Positions 15,636 through 25,985 of a stretch of DNA of 64,000 nt are shown here, one piece after another. The DNA lies in NCBI GenBank assembly GCA_033032175.1, contig CM065320.1, forward strand, positions 1,240,001-1,304,000, read 5' to 3'. Each line of letters begins with the position of its first letter. Position 1 is the first letter of the stretch. This DNA comes from Saturnia japonica. Its lineage: Eukaryota > Arthropoda > Insecta > Lepidoptera > Saturniidae. Under the pieces are notes generated by a model that had not been told where the DNA came from, made no database searches, and was given only the letters and a program-made list of their open reading frames with translations. The position numbers and the translations under genes are program-made.

Positions 15636-15919
15636 ATGTCGGATAAGTGCTGCGTTTACAACTGCATCAGCTCTAAGCCTGAAGTTTATCTTCACGCTTT
15701 TCCGAGAAGTGAGAAAATATTTCAAACATGGTTAAAATCTATAAATGATCCTGCTTTAGTGAAACTTAATAAGAGCGAGATCATATCACGACGAAGAGTT
15801 TGCCGAAAACATTTTGAAGCCAAGTTTATTCGACAAAAACTGGCTAAAGGAATTCGGTTTGTTCTGACTCCTGATGCCTATCCTTCTTTATTTTCTGAAC
15901 AGGAACAGAAACAAAATCG
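15636..15919 (+). pseudogene. THAP-domain exon of a P-element-like transposase
   Basis: An ATG at 15636 opens about 94 codons up to a consensus donor CG|GTAAGT at 15920. The protein shows the C2CH zinc module CCVYNC ... RRRVCRKHF, the internal LHAFPRSEKIFQTWLKSI block and the closing LTPDAYPSLF that corresponds to AVPTIF. This is a complete THAP DNA-binding domain of P-element/THAP9 type. The rest of the transposase is missing except the C-terminal piece at 21213. It could also be a captured host THAP exon, but the P-type C-terminus downstream favours a transposon. Confidence 0.8.
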
Positions 15920-16740
15920 GTAAGTTCACAATATAATTGTTTAAAGTTAGGTTATGTTAAAATTTATATTGTAAAAGTGCTGGGACATATTAGAGAATTA
16001 CTGTGACTATCGATAATGAAAATTTATTAAATTGTTTGCTATTTTCATAAATAAAAGTGGACCATGTTTAAAAGTATAACAGAAGCAGAATTATTGTTAA
16101 TAAAGTATCTTCTGTACATGATAGTTTATTTTACGAAGGTCATGTGGTTATATATTGTGTAAGTTTATGTTTTTTTTTGTTGGTCTCTCGATGTTATTGA
16201 AAGGATTTTTTTATGAATGCTTTAATATTCTAGTTTTAATAGTTATAAAAAAAAGTTAATTTTAATTTGTGCTCAATTACAAACACTCCCTTTTTATTTT
16301 ATTTTCGACAGTTGTAATGGTGGATCATACAGGGTATTAGTAGACCGCTCCCGAAAATGAAGACAGACGATAGTACTAATGACACCTTTGATGATGGGAT
16401 GGAAAAAAAATTGATCCTGATAAAAAAAAAATCATATTATTTAAACTTTTTATTAGCATTATTTACGCTCCATCGTGTTAGTACAGCTAAATGAAACGAT
16501 AATTTCATAAAAAATACATTACTTTACTAAAAAAAAACCAGCAATGAAACACAAAATCAAAAACAGCTGATGCTCGGATCAACGAACGCCCGGGCGCAGC
16601 GTCAATCTTGCGCTGCACGCAACTAACAATGAAATAAATACTTATTTACAACATTTGTCTAAATAACTAACTTATCTACTTTGCCACTGTGCTAGTCTTT
16701 ACCTAGCCACTTTCTTTCGAATTCACCGGTTGAATAAGCT

Positions 16741-16770
16741 AAGTACCGGGTTCGATTCCCCGCTTATGAA
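16741..16770 (+). promoter_or_regulatory. tRNA-type B-box-like site in the left arm of element B
   Basis: GGGTTCGATTCCCCGC at about 16750 fits the pol III internal B box (GGTTCGANNCC). Counterparts lie on the minus strand in the right arm near 20740, in the loop copy near 19165 and near 18985. An A box in the right position is not convincing. The arm may therefore contain a decayed tRNA-derived SINE and not an active promoter. Confidence 0.4.
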
Positions 16771-16930
16771 AAAAATACTTGAATGAAATTTTAATAAGGA
16801 TAGATTCATGCTTTTTAATCCGTCGTGTAATTATGTTTATTACTCTGATGTATTCAGTTATGTACGATCTACTCAGATCAGTTCAAAAATAAGTTATAAA
16901 AAAAAAATTGGTATGAAACAGCTTACCTAT

Positions 16931-18058
16931 CTAAATCCTCCGTGACCTTATGAGATGCGGCTCAAATTGTGCCCCATTCATTTCGAGGCAGATTTGAGCT
17001 CGGCGTTGCGTCTCCTTATGCAGTCGGGGCATCATCGTGGGGTCTTCGACACAGTCCGCACGTAGTTTGTCGAAAACATTCACGATCCTTTGGCGCATTT
17101 CGTTAGCACTATCACACTCACGATTAAGAACCCTTTCTTTCACATACCCCCATAGAAAGAAGTCTAACGGGGTCAGATCGGGTGACCGAGGTGGCCAAGC
17201 GTGTGGTCCTAGTCTGCCGATCCAGCGATCATCAAACAGCTCGGTGAGGCGCTCACAGACGAACCTTGCCACATGTGGAGGTGCACCATCATGCTGAAAC
17301 CATGTGCGGCGATATTCAGTCAATGATAGGTCGTCTAAAATGTCCACTATTTGTTCATTTATAATGTTTTAATACCGCTGTCCGTCAAGTCGCTGTGGCA
17401 GAAATACTGGCCCTAGTATGCGATCCTTAAATAAACCTGCCCATACATTAACCGACCATCGGGTTTGGTGCCCGGTATGTAGAACTGCGTGCGGATTCAC
17501 CTCGGAATACACGTGTGTATTTCTTCGGTTCCACAACCCGTTTCTGGTAAATGTTGACTCGTCCGTCCAGATGACGTGTTCAATGAAATCAGGGACACGT
17601 TGTTGCTGGTATAATAACCAACGGCAGAAAACTCGCCGGCGGTCGTGATCGCCGGGTACCAAAGCTTGCACTTTGTGCATTTTGTATGGCCACATTCGGT
17701 TACGCTTTAACACCTTATGAACTGTCCAGTTCGAATCACTTGTTCCATTCCTACACCTTAACAATTTAGCAATACTTCGTGTACCTAAGTTCGGATACCG
17801 GCGAACGACATCTAAAATGCGCTCCTCGGCCTGAACTGCCACTTGACTTCCACCGCCTGTCGCTACTGGAGCAATGGGTCGATTTTCCAACACTCGCTGA
17901 AATGCTGCTGTTATCAGACGAGAGTCAGCCGGATGTCGAGCTGTCGGGAATCTCTCTCGGTAAATTCGCAATGCACGCGAAGCATTCCTGCGAGCTTCTC
18001 CAAGGCACATTAACATGTTACCGTATTCACGAGCACTATAAACGTACGCGTTAGGCAT
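16931..18058 (-). pseudogene. element B left-arm transposase, full length with one nonsense codon
   Basis: From ATG 18058 to the stop ending at 16931 there are 376 codons in a single frame, interrupted only by a TAA at 17371-17369. The right-arm copy has a TTA leucine codon at that position. The N-terminal part has EYGNMLMCLGEARRNASRAL. The catalytic triad is visible as HVIWTDEST, WFQHDGAPPHVAR and WPPRSPDLTPLDFF. There are 36 residues between the second and third Asp, against 34 in classic mariner. The C-terminus GAQFEPHLI is typical of the group. A cut-and-paste nuclear transposase is inferred. The copy is inactive because of the stop. Confidence 0.85.
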
Positions 18059-18529
18059 TATTAAAACAGAACAATAATAAAAACAACACAAACTTAACAA
18101 GATACACAAAATGTAACAATAAAATATAAACAAGAATTTAAATATCAATACGATTGAACGAATATCTGTTGCTCATGCGCGCATGAAAGTCTAAATGAAA
18201 CTGTCTCAAAAACTAAAAATACTAAATTTAATAATCAATCCCGCCAAAACAAACCGCTCCTTTGGCGGTGAGCCGCGGCCGCCGTTGACGGCACTTTGTA
18301 CATTTCCACAGATCGATAAAGCGTTAGACATTCCCAACTTTTATTTTATAAGCTTAGCTGTTATTTATAAAAACTATTTAATCTTTTTATCTTTGATTTT
18401 ATACAAGAAAATAAAAATGAAATGGTACAGAATAATTTAATAGTTGAAATTAATTGCAATTACGATAGTCAATTAATCTATCAGAATGAATTTAAAATAG
18501 AATTCTTATACTTTATGTTAACACACTTC

Positions 18530-18760
18530 CGTTTTTAGTCCGGCCAATACTTTAATTTGAAAACAGGTAGGTACTTACAAAAATTACTTGCAAGTTTTAT
18601 CGTGAACGCCGGCGCCGCCTCTAATTCTTTTATGTCGCTTGCAAATTTAGTACCTACACCAGCAGGCCGCGGCCGCGGCCGCGTGCCAGTGCTGTGTTGG
18701 CGCGCTGGCACGGGGAGAGCGCGGTGACGCGGTGTCACCGCCGGTGTGTGTGTAAAATGA
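18530..18760. other. GC-rich patch in the loop of element B
   Basis: This stretch includes GGCCGCGGCCGCGGCCGCG near 18665 and several CpG-rich runs, sharply unlike the AT-rich surroundings. A minus-strand frame here is proline and arginine rich and has no recognisable motif, so I do not call a gene. It may be captured sequence. Confidence 0.4.
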
Positions 18761-19445
18761 ACGACTAAAATGAGCGAAAGTACGAAAAACCTAATGTGTA
18801 GTGCTGTAATAATTCATAATGCATTGTTTTGTACAGAGTTAGATAGAAAAAATGAGGAAAATTTTACGGTGTGTATTTCTGAATCTTACAAAACAAAACA
18901 CAGTAGTGACAATAATTAATTTAGTATGTGCAGATTCTACGTCACAAGGTTCCTTTAGAATTTACATTCCAACTTCGTCATTCCGTACTTTGGAGGAGAA
19001 TCGAACCCGGCACTTAGCTATCTCAACGCCTGGCCCAAATCAGTACTGAACTGATCTGATACATAACTGAATACATCAGAATACTACTAAACATAGACGA
19101 TGGATTAAAAATCTTGACTCTGCCCTTGCTAAAATTTAATTGAAGTATTTTTTTAATTAGTGGGATATCGAACCCGGTACTTTGATCGGATTGAAAGCGG
19201 CTAGGTAGAGACTAGCATAGTGGTAAAGTAGGTATTTAGACAAATGTTGTAAATAAGTACTTATTAAGTTTAGTATTTTTAGTTCTTGAGACAGTTACAC
19301 TTTGACTTTCATTTCATGTGCGCGTGCGTGGGCGACAGATATTCGTTCAATCGTATTGTTAACTAAGTTCTTGTCATTATTTTATTGTTACGTTTTTTGT
19401 TTCTTTTTAAGATTGTGTTGATTTTATGAGAGTTTTGTTTTAATA

Positions 19446-20571
19446 ATGCCTAACGCATACGTTTATAGTGTTCGTGAATACGGTAGCATGTTAATGAATA
19501 ATGTGCCTTGGAGAAGCTCGCGGGAATGCTTCGCGTGCATTACGAATTTACCGAGAGAGATTCCCGACAGCTGGACATCCGACTGACTCTCGCCTGATAA
19601 CAGCAGCTATTCAGCGAGTGTTGGAAAATCGGCCCACTGCCCCAGTAGCGACAGGAGGTGGGAGTCAAGTGGCTATTCAGTTCGAGGAGAGCATTTTTGA
19701 TGTCGTTCGCTGAAATCCGAACTTAGTTAAACGAGGTATTGCTAAATTGTTAAGGCTTCGAAATATAACAAGTGTGTTATACTGGACAGTTTCCAAGGTG
19801 TTAAAGCGTAAACGAATGTGCCCATAAAAAGTGCACAATGTGCAAGCTTGGTATCCGGTTAGAACGATCACTGGCGAGTTTTTTACCATTGGATAAGACC
19901 CGCAACAACGTGTGCCTGGTTTCATTGATCACGTGATCTGGACGGACGAGTAGACATTTACAGGAAACGGGCTGTGGAACCGAAGAATTACACACGTTTA
20001 TTCCGAGGTGAACCCGCACGCTGTTCTACACACCAGGCACCAAACCCGATGGTCGGTTAACGTATGGGCAGGTTTATTTAAGGATCGCATACTAGAACCA
20101 ATGATTCTGCCACAGCAACTTGACGGACAGCGATATTTAAACCTCATAAATGAACACAGTCGGAGGACATTTTAGACGATTTATCATTAGCTGAATATCG
20201 CCGAAAATGGTTTCAGCATGATGGTGCACCCCCACATCCTCAGATTCGTCCGTGAGCGCCTCACTGAGCTATTTGATGATCGGTGGATCGGCAGACTAGG
20301 ACCATACTCTTGGCCACCTCTGTCACCCGATCTGACCCCGTCAGTCTTCTTTCTGTAGGGGTATGTGAGAGAATGTGCTTTAATCGTAAGTGCATTAGTG
20401 CCAACGAAATGCACCAAAGGACCGTGGATGTTTTCGACAAATTACGTGCGGACTGGGTCGAGGACTCCACGATGATGCCTGCATGAGGATACGCAACGCC
20501 GAGCCCAAATCTGCCTCGAAATGAATGGGGCACAATTTGAGCCGCATCTTATAAGACCACAGAAGCTTTAG
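19446..20571 (+). pseudogene. element B right-arm transposase, degenerate copy
   Basis: It begins ATGCCTAACGCATACG, the same start as the left-arm copy on the other strand. It can be followed through ASRALRIYRERFPTAGHP, ENRPTAPVATGGGSQVAIQ, the WTDE block changed to WTDE-stop, and WFQHDGAPPHP to a terminal GAQFEPHLI at about 20535-20560. Several stops and frameshifts break it, including a TAG directly after the first catalytic motif. It is clearly more decayed than the left copy. Confidence 0.8.
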
Positions 20572-21212
20572 ATCGGAAAGCTGTTTCATACCTACATTTT
20601 TTATAAATAACTTAGTACTGAACTGATATGAATAGGTACATAACTGAATACATCAGAATAATAAACATTCTTACACGATGGACTAATAAACATGGCTCAA
20701 TGCTTGTTAAAATTTTATTTAAGTATTTTTTTCATTCGCGGGCAATCGAACCCGTTACTTTTTTAATTCAACCGGAGAATTCGAATGAAAGTGGCAATGT
20801 AGACACTAGCACAGTGGCAAAGTAGATAAGTTAGGTATTTAGACAATATTGTAAATAAGTATTTGTGCGATCGCCAGCTGCGGGCCGCGCGAGAATGGCA
20901 CCGCGCCGCGCTCGCGCTGGACTGCCGCCGCAACGCGCCGCGCCTGCGCGTTATTTGACCCGAGCAATCAGCTGTATTTAATTTGGTGTTCATTGCTGGG
21001 TTTTTTTTCAGTAAAGTATTGTATTTTTTTTGTAAAATTCTCGTTTCATTAAGTTGTACTAACATGATGGAGCGTAAATAATGCTAATAAAAAGTTTAAA
21101 TAATATGATTTTTTTTTAATCAGGATCAATTTTTTTTCCATCCCATCATCAAAGGTGTCATTAGTACTATCGTCTGTCTTCATTTTCGGGAGCGGTCTAC
21201 TAATACCCTGTA

Positions 21213-21625
21213 TAATAGAGGAAAACCACTGCGATGTGCTGTTAAAATGGATAGCGTTCATCATCAGTTTTGGAGAGAAGCATTGAAAACTTTATGTACA
21301 ATAAAGAGTGCCTCCTTATTCAGTGCCATTACTCATAAATTGTAAAACTACGATAAGAAGTTTCCAGAATATTTGGACTTTTTTAAGTACTAAAGGCATT
21401 TATCGTTTTTATGCTCGCAATTTTAATCAAGATCTTGTTGAAATTTTTTTGATAGAATAAGAGCACATAATTACAGAAATATAAATCCAAGCTGTAATAC
21501 ATTTACAAATTCATTTAAATCTTTGTTTTTATCCGATGTTGTCAGTGATCATTCACAAAATTTTAATTGCGAGGAAGATGACACTTTCCTTAAATTTATA
21601 TTGTCTTTTTAAAAAACATACCACT
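21213..21625 (+). pseudogene. P-element-like transposase, C-terminal coding piece
   Basis: Broken frames read RGKPLRCAVK, SVHHQFWREALKTL, then KFPEYLDFF, KGIYRFYARNFNQDLVEIF, TNSFKSLFLSDVVSDHS and NFNCEEDDTFLKF. The NQD-L-E motif followed by the FKSL block and the NCEED tail are the C-terminal signature of P-element/THAP9-type transposases. At least four stops or shifts are present. With the THAP exon at 15636 it defines an internally deleted P-like element. Everything between the THAP domain and this piece (RNase H-like core) is gone. Confidence 0.75.
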
Positions 21626-21659
21626 GTAGACTCCGATATCAATATCAAAGAAATTTTCA

Positions 21660-23870
21660 ATGCTAAAAGGCAAAACAGCTTATAAAATGAGCGCGTGCGT
21701 GCGCCTACTATACAATGTGCTACGTCAATCTATACAGAGCGGGACCGCGCACCGAGGGCGCGAACGCGACGGAAACGATTCCCTCGTACTCTGTATATAA
21801 CCGACGGCGGATAACACGCTACGGTAACCAGCTGTCTGGAAACCAGTGCGTGCGAGCCCCTCTCACTACGTGCGACCAACCCTGTTCACACCCGAAACTA
21901 CTAGGCGTGAAGAGGGCGAAACATCAAGGTACACACACGCAGTGAGGTGCCTGCTGGTAGGCGCGGCGATGACGTAGCACGGAGCGGAATGGACTGGGTC
22001 GCTGGCGGGTTGAACTTAGTGAAGATGCGAAGAAATGACACACAGGCACCACAATAAAATTTGCTGTATTCTTCAAGACAATACACTTTGTTAATACTAT
22101 ATCTTCTGGGTACGGTTTCTTCCAGTTTCTTGAGTCTTGAGTCTTGAGTCTTGATTCTTCAGCTTGTGGTACCCGTGTGCGCTCGTTTGCCCCGGTAGAA
22201 CGCCTTTTATATGGTTTGCCGGAGAGCGAGACGGACGATGGCGTCTCTATCCGTACTGCTCATTACCAAACTTGGGTGTGGTCCGTTAACCGCGGTAATG
22301 CGCAGTGGTTGCAATATTGCTGTCTCTGTCTATTATTATTATTACTTGTATACAGAATACAATAAATTGTTAATATCTCTAATTACAGTTATTCAATTAC
22401 AATAAAAACTATTTCACATCAATGTAGACACAAATACCTATTCAAAAACACTAACTTTAACATTATAGGTTAATAAACACGGGTGATATAAAGCATTAAA
22501 CATTGCAACCTTAAAACGTCTTGTGACTCGTTATATACGCCCTATTTGAGCTTACAAACATTATAAAACACATACAGAAGGCTATTTTACTTATATAACA
22601 CAAAACATTACGTATAACTTTTACAAAATATGAATTATTGACAATATATGATTTTAGTACTTTAAGTGATTATTTTTATTAGATTACACACATTTTCATG
22701 ACTTATATACTGTTCTTACATACCTACACGCTATGGTAACATATTCAAAACATTAGAAACATTTAATTATTGATCGTTCGTCCAAATTATTCATCCTTAC
22801 AACTTATATTTACAATCGTTATTATCGTATCATTACGCTTAGGCCTATGCGTCGCTAACAGCTTACCAGATACAAACCCTAATTTAACAAAGTAAAACGC
22901 CATAAAAGAAAATATTAAAACAAATGCTAAGTCATTTACTGCGGGATATGTAACAAGAAAGATATTAAAAAACACGTCAAATGTAAAATGTCACATTTAT
23001 GGCTTTAACAATAAAAATACAAATTCATAATTGGACCACAGCTATCAATAGAATACTAATTAAAGGAATCGATATCCATAGCTTATCAAATACTTTACCT
23101 TATATGCAAAAAATGGCGTTAGAAAAATTCAAAAAAAGATACAAACGTAAGATTAAATAATAACCAAAAACAATTAATTTTTATACTGTAAAATTAAATG
23201 ATGTAAATAAAATAATTTCTACTTAACGGAAAATCGCACCTGACAACCACTATATTATTTACTTTATAGGGGTATTTCAGGAGATCGTTATGTAGTTATG
23301 TGTTTAAGAGACGTTTCATGTATTTAAGTTATATTTTTTTAATACTCCTTAATTATAGTCGATTAATGGTTATCGTGAAGTACTATACAATCGTCGCTGG
23401 TGTTATTTTCAAGTCATGTTTTTTGTTAATTTTATGTTGTGTTTTATGTGTTTATATAACATTAAATATTACTGTAAAAATAGCTGATTATTATTTCGCT
23501 TATAGCCGGTATATATTTCCTGACAAAAATTAAAATATTTTAGTGTAACTTAACTTTTAAACAAAGTCTGGCCGTGCTATAACATTGCAGCAATAAAAAA
23601 CTGGTCAATTATACACTTGGACACGGTCAAAAAAAAATTTAAGTGTAAAGAGTATCTTTTTGTATTATAAAATTTGTTAATGTGCAAGTTTCGTAAATAT
23701 GTCAAATTTTTATTGCTCAGAGATATCATAGTCGGTTTCATTTTTTTTATCGATAAATATTTATATAAGTGACCCTATCTCTACATCCGTTTAATAATGT
23801 TGCTAGTTTATAAAACAGGTCGGAAGTATATTTTCGAATGGTATAATTTAAAAATGGCGTTGGCTAGTGT
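21660..23870. other. unassigned segment within the P-like insertion, possibly LTR-derived
   Basis: The first part (21.68-22.35 kb) is GC-rich with short CpG-dense frames. It carries a heptamer tandem repeat CTTGAGT (four units, last imperfect) at 22129-22156. The second part is strongly AT-rich with short frames and no motif. The composition step resembles an LTR plus leader of a retroelement, but no termini, primer-binding site or coding region could be recognised. Confidence 0.35.
22129..22156 (+). repeat. CTTGAGT microsatellite, four units
   Basis: Three perfect and one imperfect tandem copies of the heptamer CTTGAGT are visible. It lies in the unassigned GC-rich segment and has no coding context. 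Confidence 0.9.
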
Positions 23871-23939
23871 ATCAGTCCTGCCCCCCGTACCTCATTCCTA
23901 ACGTTATGCCCCTTGCCAACGAGTTTCCCGTCTGTACTT

Positions 23940-24745
23940 GGGCATAAATACGGGCTAGAGGTAGAACTCGCTTTCCTTACGAGGAAGAAGTGTTTTAAGA
24001 GGTCGCAGATGACCCAAGTATTTCCGTTCGTGGAAATGAAGAAAGAACGGGAATACCCAAAAGCACATCACATCGTATTTTACAAAGAGTCGAAATGCAT
24101 CCGTTTCACGTACAACGAGTTCAAAATCTTCCTCGAGATTATCCTGAAAGGATTTCATTTTGTAAAACAATGCTACAGAGGCATAATGAAAATCCCCAAT
24201 TCATCCAAAAAATTCTCTGGTCAGATGAATCCACATTAAAAAAAAATGGTTACATAAATTTACACAATTTTCACGAGTGGCATGTGGCGAATCCACATTT
24301 AATGCGAGAAGACAGATCCCAGTATCACTTCAAAGTAAACCTGTGGACCAGAATTTTAAACGGCAAAATTGTTGGGCCTTTTGAGCTGGCTAAGAACTTG
24401 AATGGCACGAATTACCTACATTTTTTACGAGAAAATTTACCAACTTTGTTAGAGGACTTACCACTAACAGATCGTCGCAACATGTGGTATCAACAAGATG
24501 GCTGCCCAGCGCATTACGCAGTGCAAATAAGAGATTTCCTTGACCAGAAATATCCGGGAAGATGGATTGGACGTTCAGACACTATCTCGTGGCCAGCCTG
24601 TTCCCCAGATTTAAATCCCCTGATTTTTTTTTATTGGGGCGTTATCAAAGAAAATGTTTATTCAAAGCCCATTGACAGCGTAGCCGAACTGCATGAACGA
24701 ATTTCTCAAGCTGCTGAGGACATCAACTCTCGAGGATATGCCTGA
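23940..24745 (+). pseudogene. element A transposase, C-terminal two thirds
   Basis: Coding resumes after GGGCATAAA. A broken part reads EVADDPSISVRG and GIPKSTSHRILQRVEMHPFH; then a frame from 24095 contains QKILWSDESTLKKNG, MWYQQDGCPAHYAVQI and WPACSPDLNPLIFFYWG. These are the three catalytic Asp blocks, again with 36 residues between the last two. The reading frame ends at 24745 after NSRGYA; the last turn of the domain continues out of frame with CRACIEADGKQFEHLL-like sequence to about 24822. A frameshift at about 24150 joins the two frames. Inactive. Confidence 0.8.
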
Positions 24746-25117
24746 CTATTATCTAGATCTTTTTTAATAAGATGTAGGGCGTGTATTGAGGCTGATGGTA
24801 AACAATTTGAACATTTATTGTAATAAAAAATGTTAGTTCCCTATCTGACTTTTATTCCAATAAACCTTAACTAAACTAGGTCAAGATTTTTCATTATTTT
24901 ATTAATTTTACTTACTTTTGTTGACTTTGGTAAAAGTGGCATCACTATCTGTCTCGGTCGCTCATGGCAAGCATGTCCACTATCCATCTCTCATATCAAT
25001 TAAAAATATTTGAATATAACATTTGAACTCGGTAAAATGGGTTAGCAAAAATCTGGTTACTCGAGGTTTTTATTTTTTTACTAGTTTTTTATTAGTATGA
25101 AACTAACAAGTATTGTA

Positions 25118-25800
25118 CCATTTTACAATTCTGGTTAAATGCGCAAACTTTTAATGGCACTTGCCAAGGCATTTTAGTACATTTTTTTTAAAGGAGGGCC
25201 CTTCAAAGTCGACAAATTTTAAAAATTTTAAATTTATAGTTTAACAAATAGTCTTATTTGTAGAAAACTTGGGGCAGTTGTGTCATTATTTTTGGCTGTG
25301 GTTCTAGAAATCTTATTTAGGGTCACGGTCCCAAAGTTTAAATGAACTAAAATAATAAAAATTAACCACAATAACCGAAAAATTGTTACAATTAGACCAA
25401 ATTTCTAGGTTTTTCTTATATGCCCATAATTTCCAAACTGCATGGGATAGATTTTTTTTTTCTCATGATGGTTACAATCAATCCTGTTACTCCGTTTCGG
25501 CTTGACGTTGAGTTCTGGGACATCCTGTATATACTTTATTATACAAAAAACCCTAATTCCACATACTTCTTTTTGCACCCAGTAAATAGTTGCTGCCATA
25601 TATTTTTTTTCCTGAATTTCCCTCGTAGCTTCTAAAATCGCTTCCTTAATATGTTGACTTCTAATCTTAAAAAAGATTCCACTCTTCTACACTATGCCGC
25701 GGCTTTTTCGGTACCTTCGAGAGGAATTGATTCGCTATTGATTGAAATAAGGGCCCAGCACATATTACGCGAACCTTCTCGAACAGGAACAGAGCAAAAA
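25118..25800. other. unassigned AT-rich sequence right of element A
   Basis: No gene is supported. The phrase 'gttctgggacatcctgtata' at about 25510-25532 resembles the outer end of mariner-type inverted repeats (in reverse, TACAGGATGTCCCAGAAC), but no partner was found nearby. Short frames here have no motif. Confidence 0.35.
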
Positions 25801-25804
25801 CAGA

Positions 25805-25985
25805 GCCTCTGATGGCTTTTACAGCTTAACCGGGCTTGGGAGTGAGTGCTTAAGGCACTCAACCGCAAAATCGTTGGAAACATGTGCCCAAGGGTGCCAA
25901 AGTGGCTGGAACTCGGCTTGGGCTGTTGGCTTGATTGCAAATAAGTCGCGATCTGACTAATTCCCTGTCCGTAAAATTCGAGCTA
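25805..25985 (+). repeat. hairpin repeat family, copy A
   Basis: It contains GCCTCTGATGGCTTTTACAG, an internal GCC..GGC hairpin, then GGCACTCAACCGC and 'aagtcgcgatctgac'. Related copies occur at 32728, 34676, 52288 and 53173, all in the same orientation. The copy directly abuts the 3' side of the minus-strand LINE, so the family may be the LINE 3' untranslated tail or a SINE sharing that tail. Confidence 0.6.

Larger units (their letters stand above)
16330..21210. mobile_element. element B: 4.9-kb palindromic (foldback) unit with two inverted transposase copies
   Basis: The ends are CAGGGTATTAGTAGACCGCT on the left and its reverse complement on the right, flanked by TA at 16328-16329 and 21211-21212. 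Inverted similarity is not limited to the tips. It runs through the 16.33-16.92 kb flank, the transposase gene and its 5' leader up to about 18.23 kb, mirrored at 19.27-21.21 kb. The loop (18.23-19.27 kb) holds a GC-rich patch and a third partial copy of the arm flank at about 18960-19265. The unit sits inside the P-like insertion. Confidence 0.8.
15375..23939. mobile_element. 8.6-kb insertion inside element A, P-element-like in origin
   Basis: The insertion is bracketed by GGGCATAAA at 15366-15374 and 23940-23948, consistent with the 8-bp target duplication of P-type or hAT-type elements. Its interior carries a THAP exon near the left end and a P-element-type C-terminal coding piece at 21213-21625. 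A related motif pair near the ends (GACACACTAG at 15426, CTAGTGTATC at 23863) may be part of inverted termini but is weak. About 2.2 kb (21.66-23.87 kb) remains unassigned. Confidence 0.45.
14763..25110 (+). mobile_element. element A: Tc1/mariner-like element with long inverted ends, split by nested insertions
   Basis: The left end (14763 to about 14957) and right end (about 24939-25110) are inverted copies of each other, sharing CTTGTCAATTTCATACTA-type outer ends and 'ctcgagtaacc' and 'tcgctcatggcaa' inside. TA dinucleotides at 14761-14762 and 25111-25112 fit a TA target duplication. The transposase N-terminal part is at 15185-15374 and the rest at 23940-24745, both on plus. Without the 15375-23939 insertion it would be about 1.8 kb, normal for this superfamily. 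An alternative is that the inverted ends are LTR pieces of the adjacent Gypsy. I prefer TIRs because both copies stop at a TA and face each other around matching transposase halves. Confidence 0.65.

Noticed and set aside
17037..18054. Plus-strand frames across 17.0-18.05 kb.
   Set aside because: They are antisense shadows of the element B transposase.
23300..23533. A 77-codon hydrophobic frame that looks like a membrane peptide.
   Set aside because: It lies in very AT-rich DNA where Phe, Leu, Ile and Tyr codons arise by composition, with no promoter, splice or family support.
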